64,000 nucleotides of DNA from Paraburkholderia mimosarum LMG 23256 = NBRC 106338 (GCF_000739815.1 NZ_BBJJ01000006.1:186001-250000); one strand, 5' to 3'; positions 9,861 through 19,790 are shown, counted from the first letter of the stretch. Made by a program: numbers and translations. The notes: a model not told the origin generated them from the sequence alone.

Positions 9861-10019
9861 ATGCGTTCCTTTTTGCCGTTGATGCCGGGGTTGGGTGCGA
9901 AAGTGGATTGCCTGCCGCTTTCGGGTGGGCGAGGCGGCGCACGACGTGAGGGGCGCCGCTGCCCGGAATTCCGGTGCGTTGCGCGCGCCAGCGGCGCGCT
10001 GCGAGCGCATATCAACTCG

Positions 10020-10047
10020 ATTTTAGGGCGACGCCGGGCATATCAAG
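10020..10047 (-). promoter_or_regulatory. Candidate heat-shock (sigma-32) promoter for hslVU
   Basis: On the minus strand CTTGATA, a 12-nt spacer, then CCCTAAAAT. This resembles the sigma-32 pattern TTGAAA-N12-CCCCATNT in spacing and in most core positions. Transcription would start about 150 nt before hslV and lies downstream of the dksA terminator. Confidence 0.45.
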
Positions 10048-10141
10048 GCCCGCGGGATCAAGAAAAACGGCAACCGGGCTAGCCGGGAAGCAGCGCTCGG
10101 GCCCGCATGAATTCCGACGATGCGCGAGGGGCGCACAAAAG

Positions 10142-10167
10142 AAAAAAGCGCACGGTGCTCCGTGCGC
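10142..10167 (-). terminator. Terminator of dksA
   Basis: On the minus strand an 8-bp stem (GCGCACGG / CCGTGCGC, 4-nt loop) followed by six T. It lies 59 nt after the dksA stop and separates dksA from hslVU. Confidence 0.88.
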
Positions 10168-10225
10168 TTCGACAAGGAAGGCAAATCGTCCGCCGCGAGA
10201 ACCGGTCTCGCGGCTGGAAAAAAGC

Positions 10226-10645
10226 TCAATCGCCGAACAGCTTCTGGCGCAGCTCGCGGCGCTCCTGCGCTTCGAGCGAGAGCGTGGCGGTCGGACGTGC
10301 GAGCAGACGCGGGATGCCGATCGGCTCGCCCGTTTCTTCGCACCAGCCGTATTCGCCGGACTCGATGCGCGCGAGCGACTGCTGCACCTTCTTGAGCAGC
10401 TTGCGCTCGCGATCGCGCGTGCGCAGTTCGAGCGCATGCTCTTCTTCGATCGTCGCGCGGTCGGCCGGATCGGGAACGATCACGGTTTCGCGCAGATTCT
10501 CGGTTGTCTGGCCCGCATTGCGGAGAATTTCCGCCTGCAGCTGTTCGAGCCGGTTCTTGAAGAAGGCGAGCTGATCCTCGTTCATGTAATCCTTGTCGCT
10601 CATCTTCAGGATTTCGGCTTCGGTCAAGAGTCGTGTCGTCGTCAT
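10226..10645 (-). CDS. dksA: RNA polymerase-binding transcription factor DksA (zinc-finger cysteines mostly lost)
   Basis: A 139-residue factor that works with ppGpp on RNA polymerase. The coiled coil (about 30-95) has the tip residues D59, D62 and A64 (DPADRA) needed for activity. The globular part reads GWCEETGEPIG and RPTATLSLEAQ: the four zinc positions are Cys102, Thr105, Ser123 and Ala126, so only one Cys remains. This resembles zinc-independent DksA2-type proteins, and I recall the same form in Burkholderia. ATG 10645 is chosen (MTTTRLLTEAEIL); a start at 10696 adds a segment outside the family. Not in an operon with hslVU, as a terminator intervenes. Confidence 0.93.
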   Translation of the reverse strand: MTTTRLLTEAEILKMSDKDYMNEDQLAFFKNRLEQLQAEILRNAGQTTENLRETVIVPDPADRATIEEEHALELRTRDRERKLLKKVQQSLARIESGEYGWCEETGEPIGIPRLLARPTATLSLEAQERRELRQKLFGD

Positions 10646-11194
10646 CTGGCTTGCTTCTTCAATGAGTGAGGCAAAACTGGCACATCTTGCCTGCACTTTT
10701 GTGTTGCCCGCAGTGGCCGCGGTGGCCCTTTACCACATTCAACCTTTGCCACCTTGCCAGGCGCATTCACCGCGCCGTCATGCGCGCTGGCGGGCACGGA
10801 CGATGAACTGTCGTGACGCCGAAGCGCCGCTGCGGGGCCGAACTCCTCTGGAAACCGTTCTTCAGATGCTCCTGAGGCATATATCGTACCGACTGCGCGC
10901 TGCGACGCGATGCGCTGCCGGTGAAGCGAACCCTCGTCATTCCGGGGCGCCTTCTTCCAGTGGGGCCGTATTGTAACCGAACCGCAAACTCGAACCGCAA
11001 GCGGGAAATCCCTGCGGCGGCCGGCCTTTATTCAACGGGTTTGCGAACCGGACGATATCCAGAAAATATAACGCGCCAATCGTGAAAAAGCGATGGTCGG
11101 GTACGTTATTTGGCGTGTAAAAGGGGGAGGACCGTGTTGGGAGGCACGCCGGGACTTGGCCGGCGGTCCCGCTGGCGCGCGGAAAGGGCAGACG
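10646..11194. other. Intergenic stretch dksA to cobW-type gene
   Basis: About 550 bp with no convincing gene. It should contain the dksA promoter. A loose inverted arrangement GCGCCAAT ... ATTTGGCG near 11074-11120 and an A/G-rich AAAAGGGGGAGG stretch are visible but have no clear meaning. Confidence 0.4.
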
Positions 11195-11218
11195 AAAACG
11201 CCCGGCAGCGCTCCGGGC
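11195..11218 (-). terminator. Terminator of the CobW-type gene
   Basis: On the minus strand GCCCGG / CCGGGC with a 7-nt loop, then GTTTTCG. It lies 35 nt after the stop of the CobW-type gene. Confidence 0.65.
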
Positions 11219-11252
11219 ATCTCTCAAAATAGGCGCGAAAGCGGCGAAATCC

Positions 11253-12353
11253 TCAGGCGAGGCAGGCGTCCAGCCCGTCGGTGATGAGATCCTGCGGCAG
11301 TTCGATGCCGATGAACACCATCTTGCTGCCCTTCTTCTCGATCGGCAGCCACTTGGCGGCAAGATCGCTCCCCATCATCTGGTGCACGCCCTGGAACACC
11401 ACCTTGCGGTCCACGCCCTTCATATAGAGCACGCCCTTATAGCGCAGCAGGCGCTCGCCGTAGATCTGCAGGATGCCGCCGAGGAAGTCCTCGAGGCGGT
11501 TCGGGTCGAAGGGGCGGTCGCTGCGGTAGACGAACGACTTGATCTTGTCGTCGTGGTGCGCATGGTGGTGATGGCCGTGCTCGTGGCCTTCGTGGTTGCA
11601 CTGGCCGTGATCGTGGTCGCAACTGGCGTGATCATGATCATGCGCGTGGGCGTGCGCGTGGTCATGATCGTGGTCGTGCGCATGATCGTCTTCCGCGAGG
11701 AAGTCCGGGTCGATCTCGAGCTTGGCATTCAGGTTGAAGCCGCGCAGGTCGAATACTTCCTTGATGTCGGCCTCGCCGAAATTGACCTGGCGGACCTGCG
11801 CTCTCGGGTTCATGTGCAGCACGCGGTGACGCAGGTCGGCGAGTTCGTCCTCGTCGACGAGGTCCGCCTTCGTGATGAACAGGCGATCGGCGAAACCCAC
11901 CTGGCGCTGCACGACTTCGTGTTCGTCGAGCTGACGGTTGCCGTGCTTGGCGTCCACGAGCGTGATGATCGCGTCGAGCAGGAATTCGTCGGCGATCTCG
12001 TTATCCATGAAGAACGTCTGCGCAACCGGACCCGGATTCGCGAGACCCGTGGTCTCGATCACCACGCGGTCGAAGTCCAGCTTGCCGTCGCGCTTTTGCT
12101 GCGCGAGGTCGCCCAGCACCCGGGCGAGGTCGCCGCGAATCGTGCAGCAGATGCAGCCGTTGCTCATCTGGATGATCTGCTCGTTGCTGTCCTGCACGAG
12201 GATCTCGTTGTCGATGTTCTCTTCGCCGAACTCGTTCTCGATCACGGCGATCTTCATGCCGTGCTTCTCGTTCAGGATGCGCTTGAGCAGCGTGGTTTTG
12301 CCGCTGCCGAGAAAGCCGGTCAGGATGGTGACGGGGATCATGCTGGTTGCCAT
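11253..12353 (-). CDS. CobW/COG0523 GTP-dependent metallochaperone with His-rich insert
   Basis: A 366-residue P-loop GTPase. Walker A is TGFLGSGKTT (residues about 11-20), the metal-binding motif is GCICCT, Walker B-like is VVIETTGLANP and the base motif ITKADL. Between residues about 225 and 275 is a dense His/Asp insert (repeats of HDHDHAH plus CDHDHGQCNHEGHEHGHHHH) that probably buffers Zn or Ni/Co. The C-terminal CobW domain follows. Such proteins deliver zinc to client enzymes under zinc limitation. A palindrome at 12468-12480 may be a Zur site. The gene is monocistronic with its own terminator. A start four codons later (ATG in MIPVTILTG) is possible. Confidence 0.88.
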   Translation of the reverse strand: MATSMIPVTILTGFLGSGKTTLLKRILNEKHGMKIAVIENEFGEENIDNEILVQDSNEQIIQMSNGCICCTIRGDLARVLGDLAQQKRDGKLDFDRVVIETTGLANPGPVAQTFFMDNEIADEFLLDAIITLVDAKHGNRQLDEHEVVQRQVGFADRLFITKADLVDEDELADLRHRVLHMNPRAQVRQVNFGEADIKEVFDLRGFNLNAKLEIDPDFLAEDDHAHDHDHDHAHAHAHDHDHASCDHDHGQCNHEGHEHGHHHHAHHDDKIKSFVYRSDRPFDPNRLEDFLGGILQIYGERLLRYKGVLYMKGVDRKVVFQGVHQMMGSDLAAKWLPIEKKGSKMVFIGIELPQDLITDGLDACLA

Positions 12354-12467
12354 GCTGTCTGCCTGGTAGATGTTCGGGTGTCGGTTCAGGCGCGCCGTGC
12401 TGAGTTCCGGTGCGCCGAAGCATCGGGCCGTGCGGCGGCGGGGCGCCGGGCCCCGATGCCTTCGAGT

Positions 12468-12480
12468 GTTACAACATAAC
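12468..12480. promoter_or_regulatory. GTTA-N5-TAAC palindrome, possible Zur operator
   Basis: GTTA-caaca-TAAC lies 115 nt before the CobW-type gene. Gamma- and beta-proteobacterial Zur sites are AT-rich palindromes built on GTTATA/TATAAC halves, so this is a weak-to-moderate match. It is the only AT-rich palindrome in a very GC-rich gap. Confidence 0.4.
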
Positions 12481-12598
12481 TTCGTATTGAATCACATCCG
12501 GGCCGCGCTCGCATGCGAGGGCCTGGCACGAGATCGAATCGGGGTTCGAACGGGCGACCGGAAACGCGTGCCGCTGGGAGACTCCAGATAAGGCCGCC

Positions 12599-13801
12599 TC
12601 AGGCGATTTGCAACAACAAGCCCTTCAGATATTCGCCTTCGGGGAACGCCGTGAGCAGCGGGTGATCGACGCCCGCGCCGAGGCGCTTGAGGATGCGCGC
12701 GTCGACCTTGGCGTCGGCGGCGGCGCCCGCCACGATCTTCTGGAACAGCGCCGAATCGATCGCGCCCGAGCACGAGTACGTGAACAGCAGGCCGCCCGGA
12801 CGCAGCAGTTTGAAACCCGTGAGGTTGATGTCCTTGTAGGCGCGCGCGGCGCGGTCCACGTGCTCGCGCGAGGCCGCGAACTTGGGGGGATCGAGCACCA
12901 CGAGGTCGAAGCGCTCGCCTTCGTCGTAGAGGCGGCGCAGCGTCTTGAAGGCATCGGCGTCGAGCCAGGTGGCGAGCGCCGCGTCGAAGCCGTTCGCCTG
13001 AACGTTCTTCTGTGCCGTGGCGAGCGCCTCGCCCGACGAGTCGATCGACACGACGCGCTTCGCGCCCCCCTTCATGGCCGCGAGCGAGAAGCCGCCCGTA
13101 TAGCAGAAGCAGTTGAGCACCTCGCGCCCGGCAGCGTAGGTCTGCACGAGCGCGCGGTTGTCGCGCTGGTCGACGTAGAAGCCCGTTTTGTGGCCGTTGC
13201 GCACGTCCACGTGATAGCGCACGCCGTTCTCGCTCGTGATGATCGTTTCGGGCGGCTCGTCGCCGGCGAGCAGGCCGGTGATCTGTTCGAGCCCTTCCTT
13301 TTCGCGGATCGAGACGTCCGAGCGCTCGTACACGTTCGGGCAGCCCGTTGCCGACGTGAGCGCCGCGACGATCGCTTCCTTCCACGCCTCGACGCCCGCG
13401 GCCATGAACTGGCACACGATCTGGCTGCGGCCCTCGCCTCCGTCTTCGGTGTATTGGTCGACGACGAGGCCGGGCAGTCCGTCGGCCTCGCCGAAGATGA
13501 GGCGCACCGCGCCCGTGCCGCTCACCATCGCGCGGCGATCGGCGACGGCGCGCTGCACGCGGCGCTTGAAGAACGCATGGTCGATCGGCTCGTTCTCGTC
13601 GAAGCTCCACACGCGCGCGCGGATCTGCGAATGCGGGCTATACGCGGCGCGCGCGAGAAAACGGCCGTCCGCCGAGCGCACGATGACGGTCGCGCCGGGG
13701 GCGGGCTTGCCGTCCACGCGGTCGATCGCGTTGGCGTAGATCCACGGATGGCGGCGCAGCAGGGATTTTTCTTTCGACGGCTTGAGGGTGACGATATTCA
13801 T
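12599..13801 (-). CDS. rlmI: 23S rRNA m5C1962 methyltransferase RlmI-type
   Basis: A 400-residue class I SAM-dependent methyltransferase acting on rRNA. An N-terminal PUA domain (LLRRHPWIYANAI ... VIVRSADGRFLARAAYSP) precedes a central linking domain (GEADGLPGLVVDQY) and the Rossmann part: VLNCFCYTGGFSLAA (SAM motif I), VSIDSSGEAL, LVVLDPPKFA (motif IV) and FTYSCSGAID holding a Cys at the catalytic position. ATG 13801 (MNIVTLKPSKEK) is preferred to one 36 nt upstream because the PUA domain begins there. The gene follows xerC by 76 nt in the same direction. Confidence 0.9.
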   Translation of the reverse strand: MNIVTLKPSKEKSLLRRHPWIYANAIDRVDGKPAPGATVIVRSADGRFLARAAYSPHSQIRARVWSFDENEPIDHAFFKRRVQRAVADRRAMVSGTGAVRLIFGEADGLPGLVVDQYTEDGGEGRSQIVCQFMAAGVEAWKEAIVAALTSATGCPNVYERSDVSIREKEGLEQITGLLAGDEPPETIITSENGVRYHVDVRNGHKTGFYVDQRDNRALVQTYAAGREVLNCFCYTGGFSLAAMKGGAKRVVSIDSSGEALATAQKNVQANGFDAALATWLDADAFKTLRRLYDEGERFDLVVLDPPKFAASREHVDRAARAYKDINLTGFKLLRPGGLLFTYSCSGAIDSALFQKIVAGAAADAKVDARILKRLGAGVDHPLLTAFPEGEYLKGLLLQIA

Positions 13802-13877
13802 GATGGGTTCGATGCTGGGTAACTGCGCGCGCGGCACGCGGCGTTGCCTGTCGCCGACGGGCTCGCGCCGCTGCGCT

Positions 13878-14816
13878 TCAGTCGCGCTTTTTGGCGCGCG
13901 GATGCGCGGTGTCGTAGACCTTCGCGAGATGCTGAAAGTCGAGCGACGTATAGACCTGGGTGGCCGAAATGCTCGCGTGGCCGAGCAGCTCCTGCACGGC
14001 GCGCAGATCGCCGCTCGATTGCAGCAGGTGGGTGGCGAACGAGTGCCGCAGCACGTGCGGGTGCACGTTCGCCGGAATGCCCGCCGCGATGGCCGCGCGC
14101 TTCACGCGCTCGCGCACCACACCGGGCGCCATGCGGTTGCCGCGCACGGAGAGAAAGAGCGGGGCGTCGTCGTGCTTCACGAACGCGCCGCGGGCCGCGA
14201 TCCACGCGTCGAGCGCGTCGAGCGCCTTGCGCCCGACCGGCACGGCGCGGTGGCGGTTGCCCTTGCCGTGCACCTCCACTTCGGCGGCGTCGCGCTTGAG
14301 CCAGCCCGCCGATTCGTAGCCCTCGCGCTTCACGTAGCGCACGTCGAGCCCGACCAGTTCCGCGAGCCGCAGCCCCGACGAGTAGAACAGTTCGAGCATC
14401 GCGCGGTCACGCAGCGCTTCGGGACCGCCTTCCTGCGCACCGGCAATCGCGGGGGCTTCCATGAGTTGCGCGGCGTCGTCCACGGAAAGCGCCTTCGGCA
14501 GCGTCTTCGCGCGCTTGGGCGCCCGCACGGCGGCCACCGGATTCGCCTCGAGTTCGACGCGCCCCGCGAGCCAGCGGTAAAAGGCGCGCCACGCCGAGAG
14601 CCGGTGCGCGATCGAGCGCGCGGAGAGGCCCCCGGCGTGCGCGCGCGCCACCGCCCCGCGCACCTGCGCGGCCGTGACCGTTTCGAGGGGCTTGCCGTTG
14701 GCAAGCTTCACAAGCTCGCCGAGTTCGTGCGTGTAGCCGCGCAGCGTGTGCTCCGAGAGCCGCCGCTCGTGTTCGAGCATCGCGAGGTATTCGGCGATCG
14801 GATCGGTGGAGTTCAC
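13878..14816 (-). CDS. xerC: Tyrosine recombinase XerC
   Basis: Resolves chromosome dimers at dif with XerD near the septum. The 312-residue protein has the N-terminal SAM-like core-binding domain (YLAMLEHERRLSEHTLRGYTHEL) and the catalytic domain with Arg in SSGLRLAEL, Lys in VEVHGKGNRHR, His-x-x-Arg in HPHVLRHSF, His in LGHASIS and nucleophile Tyr in ATQVYTSLD. All six catalytic residues are intact. It sits in the usual dapF-DUF484-xerC series, 34 nt after DUF484. Confidence 0.95.
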   Translation of the reverse strand: MNSTDPIAEYLAMLEHERRLSEHTLRGYTHELGELVKLANGKPLETVTAAQVRGAVARAHAGGLSARSIAHRLSAWRAFYRWLAGRVELEANPVAAVRAPKRAKTLPKALSVDDAAQLMEAPAIAGAQEGGPEALRDRAMLELFYSSGLRLAELVGLDVRYVKREGYESAGWLKRDAAEVEVHGKGNRHRAVPVGRKALDALDAWIAARGAFVKHDDAPLFLSVRGNRMAPGVVRERVKRAAIAAGIPANVHPHVLRHSFATHLLQSSGDLRAVQELLGHASISATQVYTSLDFQHLAKVYDTAHPRAKKRD

Positions 14817-14850
14817 GGTTGGCGGCTTCGTTCGGGGCGGTCGGTGAGCG

Positions 14851-15534
14851 TCAGTGGGGCAGCAGGCGCGTAAGCGCCGCGCTCGCGAGTGCGCCGATCT
14901 GCGTGAGGAAATCGGTGGCCATGCCTTCGTGGAAGCGGCGCGCGTCGGGCGAGCCCATCACCAGCAGGCCGAAGGCGTTGCCTTCGGGCGCATCGTTCGA
15001 GGCTTGCGCGGGCGCGCGCAGCGCGATGATCGCGACCGATTCGGCGGTGCCCTCGCTCGAATCGAGCCATTGCGCGGCCTCGAAGCCCGTGTTCGCGCCG
15101 CAGTACGGTGTGTCGAGACTGTTCGCGAAGATCCGCACTTCCTCACCGGTATGGCGCGCGAAATCGGCCTGGCCGTAAGCCTCGGCGACGTCCCACAGGC
15201 GCAGGGCGGCCTGCGGCATGTCGAATACGTCGCGCAGGTTCTGCGTGATCGTGCGCGGCAGCGCGTACGGATCGCGCTCGGCGATCATCCGCGTGGTCCA
15301 GCGGTTGAACTTCGACGCGATCGAATCGTTCTCGTGCCCGTAGCGCAGCAGCTCCGAAAGACGGCGCTCGAGATGCTTGTTCTTCTCGCGCAGCATCTCC
15401 ATCTGGCGCTCCTGCAGCGACACGGCAGCCTTGCCGTGCGGATTGCCCAGCTTGATCGACGCGAGCAGTTCGGCATGCTCGACGAAAAAATCGGGGTGGG
15501 CGAGCAGGTAGTCGGCAACTTCGCGATCGTTCAT
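14851..15534 (-). CDS. DUF484 family protein
   Basis: A 227-residue soluble protein with a short helical N-terminus (MNDREVADYLLAHPDFF), a coiled-coil segment (about 35-70, QERQMEMLREKNKHLERRL) and a GAF-like C-terminal domain ending GALASAALTRLL. DUF484 genes nearly always lie between dapF and xerC, as here; their function is not established. ATG 15534 gives the conserved start; longer in-frame versions are Arg/Ser-rich and not family-like. Confidence 0.9.
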   Translation of the reverse strand: MNDREVADYLLAHPDFFVEHAELLASIKLGNPHGKAAVSLQERQMEMLREKNKHLERRLSELLRYGHENDSIASKFNRWTTRMIAERDPYALPRTITQNLRDVFDMPQAALRLWDVAEAYGQADFARHTGEEVRIFANSLDTPYCGANTGFEAAQWLDSSEGTAESVAIIALRAPAQASNDAPEGNAFGLLVMGSPDARRFHEGMATDFLTQIGALASAALTRLLPH

Positions 15535-15665
15535 GTTGTGGACGCGTTGTAGTTGTGAGGCGCGCGCATCGCATTGGGAGGCGCGCAGTCTGTCATGCAG
15601 TCGAGTCGTTGGGGGGCGCGACGTTCTCTCGTCGCGCTGCGCCGCCAGGGTCCAGAGCGCTCGCG

Positions 15666-16532
15666 CTAGTCGGCCAGCTCGATCTCGCCTTCGAATACCG
15701 TCGTGGCCGGCCCCGCCATGGTGAGCGCTGCCGATTCGTCGCGCGCGCCGTCCCAGGCGATGGTCAGCAGGCCGCCGTGCGTATGCACCTTCACGGGCGA
15801 GTCGAGCAGCCCGCGGCGAATGCCTGCCGCCACGGCCGCGCAGGCGCCCGTGCCGCACGCGAGCGTTTCGCCCGCGCCGCGCTCGAAAACGCGCAGCTTC
15901 ACTTCGTTGCGCGAAACGATCTGCATGAAACCGGCATTCACCTTGTTGGGAAAGCGCGCGTGCGTTTCGATGACGGCGCCTTCGGTCTTCACCGGGTACG
16001 CCTCGACGTCGTCCACGACCTGCACGGCGTGGGGATTGCCCATCGAGACCACCGACACCCAGCGTCTCGCGCCATTCACGTCGAGCGGCCAGAGCGTGTC
16101 GTTGCCTTCGCGGCGGCCTTCGAGGCCGTTGGCGTTGAACGGCACGAGCGCCGGCTCGAACTCGGGGCGGTCCATGTCGACGACGACTTCACCGTTCTCC
16201 TGCACGACGAGCGTGATCGTGCCCTTCTGCACTTGCACGCGCACGCGGTTCGAATCGGTGAGCTTGCGCTCGCGCACGAATTTCACGAAGCAGCGCGCGC
16301 CGTTGCCACAGTGCTCGACCTCGCCGCCGTCGCAATTGAAGATGCGATAGCGGAAATCCACGCCTTCCACGGTGGGCTTTTCGACGAGCAGCAACTGGTC
16401 CGCGCCGATGCCGAAGTGGCGGTCGGCGAGTTCGCGCACGCGCTCCGGCGTGAGCCGGATGTCCTGGCTGTAGCCGTCGAGCACGACGAAGTCGTTGCCC
16501 GCGCCATGCATCTTGGTGAATTTGAGTTTCAT
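15666..16532 (-). CDS. dapF: Diaminopimelate epimerase DapF
   Basis: Interconverts LL- and meso-diaminopimelate for lysine and peptidoglycan synthesis, cofactor-free, in the cytosol. 288 residues. The start is typical ([17 protein letters not shown]). The two catalytic cysteines are Cys75 ([11 protein letters not shown]) and Cys226 ([11 protein letters not shown]). First gene of the dapF-DUF484-xerC-rlmI series on this strand. The gap to the DUF484 gene is 131 nt. Confidence 0.97.
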   Translation of the reverse strand: MKLKFTKMHGAGNDFVVLDGYSQDIRLTPERVRELADRHFGIGADQLLLVEKPTVEGVDFRYRIFNCDGGEVEHCGNGARCFVKFVRERKLTDSNRVRVQVQKGTITLVVQENGEVVVDMDRPEFEPALVPFNANGLEGRREGNDTLWPLDVNGARRWVSVVSMGNPHAVQVVDDVEAYPVKTEGAVIETHARFPNKVNAGFMQIVSRNEVKLRVFERGAGETLACGTGACAAVAAGIRRGLLDSPVKVHTHGGLLTIAWDGARDESAALTMAGPATTVFEGEIELAD

Positions 16533-16602
16533 GCCGGTATTGTAAGCGAGGCGCCGATGAAAACCCGGGCCTCGGCAGTCGTGTTGGGCGCGTGAGCCAC
16601 CT

Positions 16603-17490
16603 CTAGGTGTACACGCCCGGCTCGCCGGGCGGCCGCGTCTTGAAGCGCTTGTGCACCCAGTAATACTGCTCGGGAATGCGCGGAATCTGCTCTTCGAGGA
16701 ATTCGTTCATGCGACGCGCGTCGAGGTCGTCGTCGCCGGTCGGATAGTTTTCCCAAGGTTTGAAGACTTTCAGCCGATAACCCTTGTAATTGGGCAACAC
16801 CTCACCGATGAACGGCACGACCTGGGCATGACCGACTTTCGCAAGACGCGCCACGGCCGTGAGCGTACACGCGGGCACGCCGAAGAAGGGCACGAACGTG
16901 GAGTTGCGCATGCCGTAATCCATGTCCGCGCCGAGCATGACGGGCTTGCGGTCGCGCAGCCAGCGCAGCACGGCGCGCGCGCTGTCCGCGCGGCTCACCA
17001 TCTCCGCGCCGAAACGGCTGCGGCCCGCCTTGGCCGCGGCTTCGAACTCGGGGTTCGAGAACGGCTGGTAGAGCGAGCCGCACGGCCGGTGCAGCGAGTA
17101 GTTGAGGAACATCGAGCCTGCCTCGATGCCCACGAAATGCAGCCCGAGGAACAGCGTGGGCGGCAAGTCGGGATCGGTGAGATCGATCTCGCTGTCGAGT
17201 TCGACGATTTTTTCGAGCTTCTTCGCCGAGGCGAACCATTGCACGCTGCGCTCCATGTAGCTGCGAATCGCGTGGCGGAAGTGCAGGCCCGCGACTTCCT
17301 CGCGCTTTTCGTCGCTCCATTCTGGGAAGCAAAGGCGCAGGTTGGTATGAACGACGCGCTTGCGGCGGCTCGGGATCTGGTAGAGCAGCCAGCCCAGACC
17401 GTCGCCCAGACGCGCGACGAAACCATAGGGCAGGATCGCGAACAGCTTGAGCAAGCCGATGGCGAAACGGGAGCCGAGTTTGCCTAGCAT
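16603..17490 (-). CDS. Lipid A biosynthesis acyltransferase (LpxL/HtrB family)
   Basis: Inner-membrane-bound enzyme of 295 residues that adds a secondary acyl chain to lipid A. One N-terminal hydrophobic helix ([19 protein letters not shown]) is followed by the acyltransferase domain with the H-x4-E motif in [10 protein letters not shown] (His118), then ADMDYG and [16 protein letters not shown]. Chain length and position specificity (LpxL or LpxM type) cannot be told from this sequence. It is divergent from metK; in related genomes one or two such genes neighbour metK. The end (PPGEPGVYT) matches the family. Confidence 0.9.
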   Translation of the reverse strand: MLGKLGSRFAIGLLKLFAILPYGFVARLGDGLGWLLYQIPSRRKRVVHTNLRLCFPEWSDEKREEVAGLHFRHAIRSYMERSVQWFASAKKLEKIVELDSEIDLTDPDLPPTLFLGLHFVGIEAGSMFLNYSLHRPCGSLYQPFSNPEFEAAAKAGRSRFGAEMVSRADSARAVLRWLRDRKPVMLGADMDYGMRNSTFVPFFGVPACTLTAVARLAKVGHAQVVPFIGEVLPNYKGYRLKVFKPWENYPTGDDDLDARRMNEFLEEQIPRIPEQYYWVHKRFKTRPPGEPGVYT

Positions 17491-17577
17491 GCGGCGGCTC
17501 CGCTGCGAGACTTGCGAAGTGTGGGGAAGGCGACGAACGGCACGCGTGGGTACTCTGCGACAATTTAAGGAAGTCGC

Positions 17578-17583
17578 TATAAT
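17578..17583 (+). promoter_or_regulatory. metK: -10 element of the metK promoter
   Basis: Perfect TATAAT. A weak -35 (CTGCGA, 3 of 6) lies 17 nt upstream. Flanking GCGAC and GTCGC form a small inverted repeat just before it. The start of transcription would be near 17590, leaving a leader of about 175 nt. Confidence 0.65.
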
Positions 17584-17586
17584 ACG

Positions 17587-17763
17587 GGCTTCGCCGAGTT
17601 AATAGACAACTTGCGGGGCGAAGCCGGGTGTCGGTCAAAACCCGTTCAATGAACGGGGCTATGACTGCAGCCGGGCAGCAATTCCGCTAAAGCGTCGCCG
17701 CTTCAATGCTCCCGAAGCTGGCTACGTGAAATTCAACCGTCACCAGCTACAGGAGCCTGACAC
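17587..17763 (+). promoter_or_regulatory. Structured 5' leader of metK, possible riboswitch
   Basis: Several helices can be drawn by eye. P1 pairs 17587-17595 with 17617-17625 (9 bp) and continues inside as AGTT/AACT (17597-17600 with 17608-17611). P2 is CCCGTTC-aat-GAACGGG (17641-17657). An outer AGCC/GGCT pairing (17669-17672 with 17720-17723) encloses CGC-TAAA-GCG (17685-17694) and GCTTC/GAAGC (17700-17718). The ribosome site (AGGAG) and GTG follow. A SAM-responsive element would make sense here, but I cannot match it to SAM-I, SAM-II or SAH consensus. If transcription starts at 17590, the outer base pairs of P1 are lost. Confidence 0.45.
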
Positions 17764-18951
<1,188 letters not shown>

Positions 18952-19003
18952 GCCTCGCAACCCCGCATCGCGCTGGCTGGCGGCAACGCCCGTGAGCGCG
19001 AAG

Positions 19004-19040
19004 AAAAACCCCGCAGGGCGTAAGCCCTTGCGGGGTTTTT
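19004..19040. terminator. Bidirectional terminator after metK
   Basis: AAAAACCCCGCA-GGGC pairs with GCCC-TTGCGGGGTTTTT, with one bulged T and a GTAA loop. A-tract and T-tract on either side allow it to serve metK and the facing minus-strand frame. Confidence 0.9.
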
Positions 19041-19077
19041 CGTCTGGGCGCCGCGCCGTGCGCGAAACGGGCAGGCT

Positions 19078-19446
19078 TTAGCGCATCGCGAAGCCGAACC
19101 AGCCCGCGCTGGTCGCGCCCATGCGGCGCGGCTTGCGCGAGTTGCGCGCCGTGTGGACCGTGGCGGGCGCGGCGAGCGTGCGCAGCGGCGCATTCGGGCG
19201 ATAGAGGAGGGTGCGCAGCGAGAAGTGGCGCGTGCCCGCGCGCATGCGCAGCACGGCGAAGAACGAATGGAACCAGGTGCGCATGCTGTCGACGGGCTTT
19301 GCCTCGCGCACCGTTGTGCCAAGCGCGCGCGTGCGGGCCGCGTGATGGCGCAGTGCCCGCACGACGTGGCGGCGGGCAGGGCGGGCCGCTTTGAGGACTG
19401 TGTGAGCGGCGTGGGTCATGCGTTGGGAATCGAAAAGGGTATGCAT
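19078..19446 (-). CDS. Hypothetical basic protein
   Basis: A 122-codon frame from ATG 19446 (MHTLFDSQRMTHAAHTVLKA). The product is rich in Arg, His, Ala and Thr, with a hydrophobic patch near MRTWFHSFFAVLRM. It has no domain I recognise. It ends just before the metK terminator, which could also serve it. The 567 bp between its start and the next gene are otherwise empty apart from a tandem repeat. It could be a non-coding frame. Confidence 0.4.
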   Translation of the reverse strand: MHTLFDSQRMTHAAHTVLKAARPARRHVVRALRHHAARTRALGTTVREAKPVDSMRTWFHSFFAVLRMRAGTRHFSLRTLLYRPNAPLRTLAAPATVHTARNSRKPRRMGATSAGWFGFAMR

Positions 19447-19790
19447 GGCGGTTGCGAAATCGGTTCGAAGTGCGCCTTGCGCGACGCTGAACAAAGAGCA
19501 GTAAACGTGCCTGTCTGCCAGGGCGTCACGATATGGGTGGACAGGAAACGGGCCGCAGGACGCAGCGCGGGACGCGACGTGACGGATTCTTCTCTTTGAG
19601 CGCCTTGTGGGACAAGGGGTTCACGGCGATCCGTCCGCGCGCTGATAGTTGGGCGAATGGCAACAACATGCGCGAAAGGCTACACGCGAATCGTGACGTC
19701 AAAAAGTCGGTTAATACCCGCCCCCGCGCGTCTTTGATGCAGACGATCGCACCCTTTGTCCTCATGGCGGTGCGTGCGCGCCATTCGCGT

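Noticed and set aside
17591-17760. Known SAM-I, SAM-II or SAH riboswitch before metK
   Set aside because: Conserved cores of these classes could not be found by eye; only a short CTAAAGC resembles part of SAM-II.
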